A stretch of 44,816 nt of DNA from Methylocystaceae bacterium. Lineage in GTDB: Bacteria; Pseudomonadota; Alphaproteobacteria; Rhodospirillales; Terasakiellaceae. The DNA lies in the NCBI GenBank assembly GCA_013373265.1, contig JABXIC010000028.1:1-44816 (forward strand), in the 5' to 3' direction. The stretch's first letter is position 1, and every line of letters starts with the position of its first letter. A model generated the notes under the pieces. That model did not search any database. It was not told the origin of the DNA and saw only the letters and a list, made by a program, of their open reading frames with translations. The position numbers were made by a program, and so were the translations under genes. Of this stretch, positions 42,558 through 44,816 are shown piece after piece.

Positions 42558-42648
42558 CAGTCAACAGGAGAAGTGCGACCAGATGGTCCCTTCTCCTTTT
42601 TCCTTTGAGCGAAGCCGCTTCCCATTGAATTGGGAGGCGGCTTTTTTC
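42558..42648 (+). ncRNA. Candidate small RNA or transcription attenuator with two hairpins
   Basis: Two stems follow the promoter. The first pairs AGGAGAAG (42566-42573) with CTTCTCCT (42590-42597), with an inner GACC/GGTC stem around AGAT, then a short T run. The second pairs AAGCCGCTTCCCA (42612-42624) with TGGGAGGCGGCTT (42631-42643), a 13-bp stem (one G-T pair), followed by TTTT and TTTTT. Together they could be a ~90-nt sRNA, or a leader that attenuates the gene starting at 42680. I know no named RNA family that fits. Confidence 0.5.
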
Positions 42649-42655
42649 GTTTTTA
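42612..42655 (+). terminator. Rho-independent terminator of the small RNA or leader
   Basis: A 13-bp stem with a 6-base loop (TTGAAT) and a T-rich tail (TTTTCGTTTTT) on the plus strand. It lies 25-30 bp ahead of the 419-aa gene's start, so any transcript reaching that gene from the promoter at 42524 must read through it. Confidence 0.8.
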
Positions 42656-42679
42656 CTCTCAGATATAAGGAGATTGAAC

Positions 42680-43939
42680 ATGGGCATGTTTGATCAATTG
42701 AATAACTTTTTCTCGGTTGGAAACACAATCAGTCAGTCGTCCAATACACAGCCTGATGATGTTTTAAAAACAAAATCCGCTTTGGCGCAGACAGGTGATT
42801 ATAAAGTACCGGATTTTGGCATCACCGATATTCCCGATATGGGGATGATTGATGGTTTGAAGAAGTTTCAGCAAAAGAACGGTCTGAAAGTCGATGGTGT
42901 TATGAAACCGGGTGGCCCCACTGAAGCCAAAATCGGTGAAACAATGGCAAATCAGGGTGTAACCAACACAGACCTCTTGGCAACTGCGAAGCCGAAACCG
43001 AAAGTATCTAAAATTGACCCACTTACAGGCTTGCCTGAAGTTAAGATGCCTAAGCTCAAAAAGCCAACTGCAAAAATGTGGGAACAGGTCGCGCAACAAC
43101 AGAAACCTAAAACAAATCCTTGGTTCATATCTTCAAAGATTAAACCTGTGGAGAATGAAGCCCATTCTGCCAACACCCGCACGATGGATGGTCTGTTGCA
43201 ATATTCCAAGAATGGCTCTTTACCCGCCTTATATGCTGACAGTCTGAAAAATGGTGATGAGAAGGCTGTCCATGAATACGCCAATTTCATGCAGCAGCTG
43301 AGTGACAGGAAAGGCGAGCGCGTTGATGGGTTTCATCAAGAAGTAGTCTCTCGTTTACCTGAAAATGTGAAACAGGTTTTTGCACAGTTAGAGATGGACG
43401 TGGGCGGAAATGAAACGTCAATGGGAGCGAATACTGAGCCACATCTTACTAAACGGGTCGAAGATGTTGATCAGCAATCTGAAAATAGTCAAGGTGGCCA
43501 TGTGGAGGTAAAAAAGAAAGGACCGCTAGAAGGGGAAATAACACCTTGTTCGAAAAATGCTTCTATGATGGAAGCTGCTCGACATGGACGAGATGATGCT
43601 GAGCATCAAATACGTTTGATCAAGAGGAATCGCAAACGAGATGAAAAGGCCTTAGAAAGAGCTGAAGGCGATTTTCATATGGCTGTTGCAGAACTAGGGT
43701 TGTCTTTAGCCACAGATGCTTTAACAGGTGCTTGGAACGCAATTTTAACAGCTTTAGTGTCAGCAGGTGCTCAAGCGCTCGGAATTAATAAAGTGAAGCA
43801 GGCTTATACGAAATACGGAGAAATTCGGTATAGGCTGAAAAATTACGATAACAACTTAGCCCCTCATGAGCGTGATTTTAAGATGTATAAAAATCGTTTG
43901 GCTGACTTGTATCGAGAGAGAAAAGAACTTGGGTGTTAA
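42680..43939 (+). CDS. Hypothetical protein with peptidoglycan-binding-like motif
   Basis: A 419-aa protein (ATG at 42680, seven bases after AAGGAG; a TTG two codons upstream is less likely). Residues about 53-88 (GMIDGLKKFQQKNGLKVDGV and GGPTEAKIGE) look like a peptidoglycan-binding domain of the PG_binding_1 type. A Lys/Pro-rich linker follows, then a charged middle, a hydrophobic helical stretch (about 335-365) and a charged C-terminal helix (RLADLYRERKELGC). No signal peptide is seen. The C-terminal layout resembles secreted effectors, but I recognise no toxin motif. It is convergent, with a 2-bp gap, on an exported Sel1-repeat gene. Function unknown. Confidence 0.7.
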   Translation: MGMFDQLNNFFSVGNTISQSSNTQPDDVLKTKSALAQTGDYKVPDFGITDIPDMGMIDGLKKFQQKNGLKVDGVMKPGGPTEAKIGETMANQGVTNTDLLATAKPKPKVSKIDPLTGLPEVKMPKLKKPTAKMWEQVAQQQKPKTNPWFISSKIKPVENEAHSANTRTMDGLLQYSKNGSLPALYADSLKNGDEKAVHEYANFMQQLSDRKGERVDGFHQEVVSRLPENVKQVFAQLEMDVGGNETSMGANTEPHLTKRVEDVDQQSENSQGGHVEVKKKGPLEGEITPCSKNASMMEAARHGRDDAEHQIRLIKRNRKRDEKALERAEGDFHMAVAELGLSLATDALTGAWNAILTALVSAGAQALGINKVKQAYTKYGEIRYRLKNYDNNLAPHERDFKMYKNRLADLYRERKELGC

Positions 43940-43941
43940 AG

Positions 43942-44816
43942 TCAAAAGGGTAGGGATGGAGTTTCTTTGGAAGCTTCATCTTCCATTACGGCAATATCGC
44001 TTTGACTCATGGAATGTTTTAATCGAGCTAAATGCTTATTAACGTCCAAGCCATTCTGTTTTGCTTTTAAATTCCAATAATAGGCAAACATCAGAGAGCC
44101 ACGGGTATTCTCTGCCTCATACATCTTAGCAAGTGACTGCTGTGCTTCAGGGTGTCCCCCTTTTGCTGCGAATCTTAAAAAACGTTTACGCTTGTCTAAA
44201 TCAGCTTCGAATAATTTCGCAGATAAAAAATAAGCTTGAATATTACCTTCGTTTCTCAATCGAACAAGCCAAAACTCTGACAAAATATGTAGTCTGTCGT
44301 CAGCTATAAATTTCTGAATTTCGAGTAGTTTTAGCTTAATATCTTTTTCTAATGATTTTATATATGCGAACTCACCCTCAAGGGCACTCAAAAAATCAGG
44401 GGAGTTTGGATACAAAATTTTTAAGTAGTCTTCTAGTTTCGCACTTGTCTTTACAATGGGAATTTCTTTGAGCAGGATGTCACGAACACCAGATAATGCC
44501 TCATTTTTTTCTTTGGGTGTTTGAGCTTTTGTAAACAACAAATGAGCCAAATTGAGAGCAAACATGCTATCAATCTTTTCCTTTGGCACCATCTGATAGT
44601 TTTGTATTGCCTTATCAATGTCACGGGGGAGACAGTGTCCCTTTTCATAAAGGAACGCTTTTTGAGCGTAGGCCATATTTGGGTCGATTTTGATTAAATG
44701 TTCGAGTTTGACAAGAGACGCTTTACAATCATTTTTCATGATCGTTTTGTTAAAGTCGTTCCAAAGACGATCAGTATTTTCATTTGCAAGTGCCGTTGTG
44801 GATAGTCCGACAACAA
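43942..44816 (-). CDS. Exported Sel1-repeat protein (partial, start outside window)
   Basis: The minus-strand frame is open from 43942 to the window edge. Residues before the internal Met at 44739 read VVGLSTTALANENTDRLWND, the end of a signal peptide with a probable cleavage after ALA, so the true start is beyond 44816. The mature part holds Sel1/TPR-like repeats: YAQKAFLYEKGHCLPRDIDK and RFLRFAAKGGHPEAQQSLAK. Such proteins act as periplasmic scaffolds. The DNA is AT-rich compared with the rest of the window. Its partner gene converges on it two bases away. Confidence 0.8.
   Translation of the reverse strand, partial: VVGLSTTALANENTDRLWNDFNKTIMKNDCKASLVKLEHLIKIDPNMAYAQKAFLYEKGHCLPRDIDKAIQNYQMVPKEKIDSMFALNLAHLLFTKAQTPKEKNEALSGVRDILLKEIPIVKTSAKLEDYLKILYPNSPDFLSALEGEFAYIKSLEKDIKLKLLEIQKFIADDRLHILSEFWLVRLRNEGNIQAYFLSAKLFEADLDKRKRFLRFAAKGGHPEAQQSLAKMYEAENTRGSLMFAYYWNLKAKQNGLDVNKHLARLKHSMSQSDIAVMEDEASKETPSLPF

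Larger units (their letters stand above)
42331..42679. other. 349-bp intergenic region with strong RNA structure
   Basis: Divergent spacer between the permease and the 419-aa gene. The first ~75 bp are very AT-rich and contain the perfect palindrome ATATTTATAAATAT (42360-42373) and a CTAATAT direct repeat (42375-42389), likely the permease promoter/operator. The rest holds a plus-strand promoter, two hairpins and the ribosome-binding site of the next gene (see separate entries). Confidence 0.7.

Noticed and set aside
1-44816. CRISPR arrays, tRNA or rRNA genes, prophage, replication origin
   Set aside because: I found no regularly spaced repeats, cloverleaf-like sequences, conserved rRNA stretches, phage structural genes or DnaA-box clusters.

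Overview
The window looks like a chromosomal segment of a marine alphaproteobacterium, probably a Rhodospirillales-type organism of moderate GC (my guess is Terasakiella, Thalassospira or Magnetospira-like; this rests on gene style, not on any search). Supporting signs are a class I lysyl-tRNA synthetase, the alphaproteobacterial form of SerC, two large hybrid histidine kinases, and a C-P lyase operon with the DUF1045 and hexapeptide-transferase genes typical of alphaproteobacteria. I saw no rRNA, tRNA, CRISPR array, prophage or replication origin.

Layout. 1-4.1 kb: radC, an MBL-fold hydrolase, a NnrS-like haem/copper membrane protein and an MFS transporter. 4.1-6.7 kb: purB and serC. 6.8-10.1 kb: a same-strand run of a FAD/NAD(P) oxidoreductase, a MoaD/ThiS-like protein, a 103-aa protein ending in Gly-Gly-Gly, and the permease and ATPase of a tungstate-type ABC importer. 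This resembles the accessory part of an aldehyde:ferredoxin oxidoreductase locus without the enzyme. 10.1-14.5 kb: an orphan OmpR-type regulator, msrA, queG, thyA-folA and a small unknown gene. 14.6-19.8 kb: lysK, another unknown gene and a DinG/XPD-type helicase. 19.8-27.2 kb: two hybrid sensor kinases flanking a YqeB-like gene, a decayed IS5-family element and the C-terminal stump of a rhodanese gene. 27.5-29.7 kb: an unusual 732-aa protein combining a metallo-beta-lactamase domain with two cyclic-nucleotide-binding-like domains.

29.7-41.0 kb is a complete phosphonate utilisation locus. phnF (GntR/HutC repressor) is divergent from phnGHIJKLMN. Facing that operon is a second one, phnC-phnD-phnE, hexapeptide transferase and a DUF1045 2H phosphoesterase. 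PhnCDE imports phosphonate, PhnGHIJKLM convert it to a 5-phosphoribosyl cyclic phosphate, and PhnN makes PRPP. No phnP is present, so the 2H phosphoesterase is the natural candidate for opening the cyclic phosphate. Both operon promoters carry the same TCTAGACA motif, at positions that suit repression by PhnF.

41.1-44.8 kb: a permease (ArsP/DUF318 type) with a thioredoxin-like protein, then a strongly structured 340-bp intergenic region that probably encodes a small RNA or attenuator. This is followed by a 419-aa protein with a peptidoglycan-binding-like motif and, convergent to it, an exported Sel1-repeat protein cut by the window edge. The last two genes look AT-richer than the rest and may be accessory DNA.
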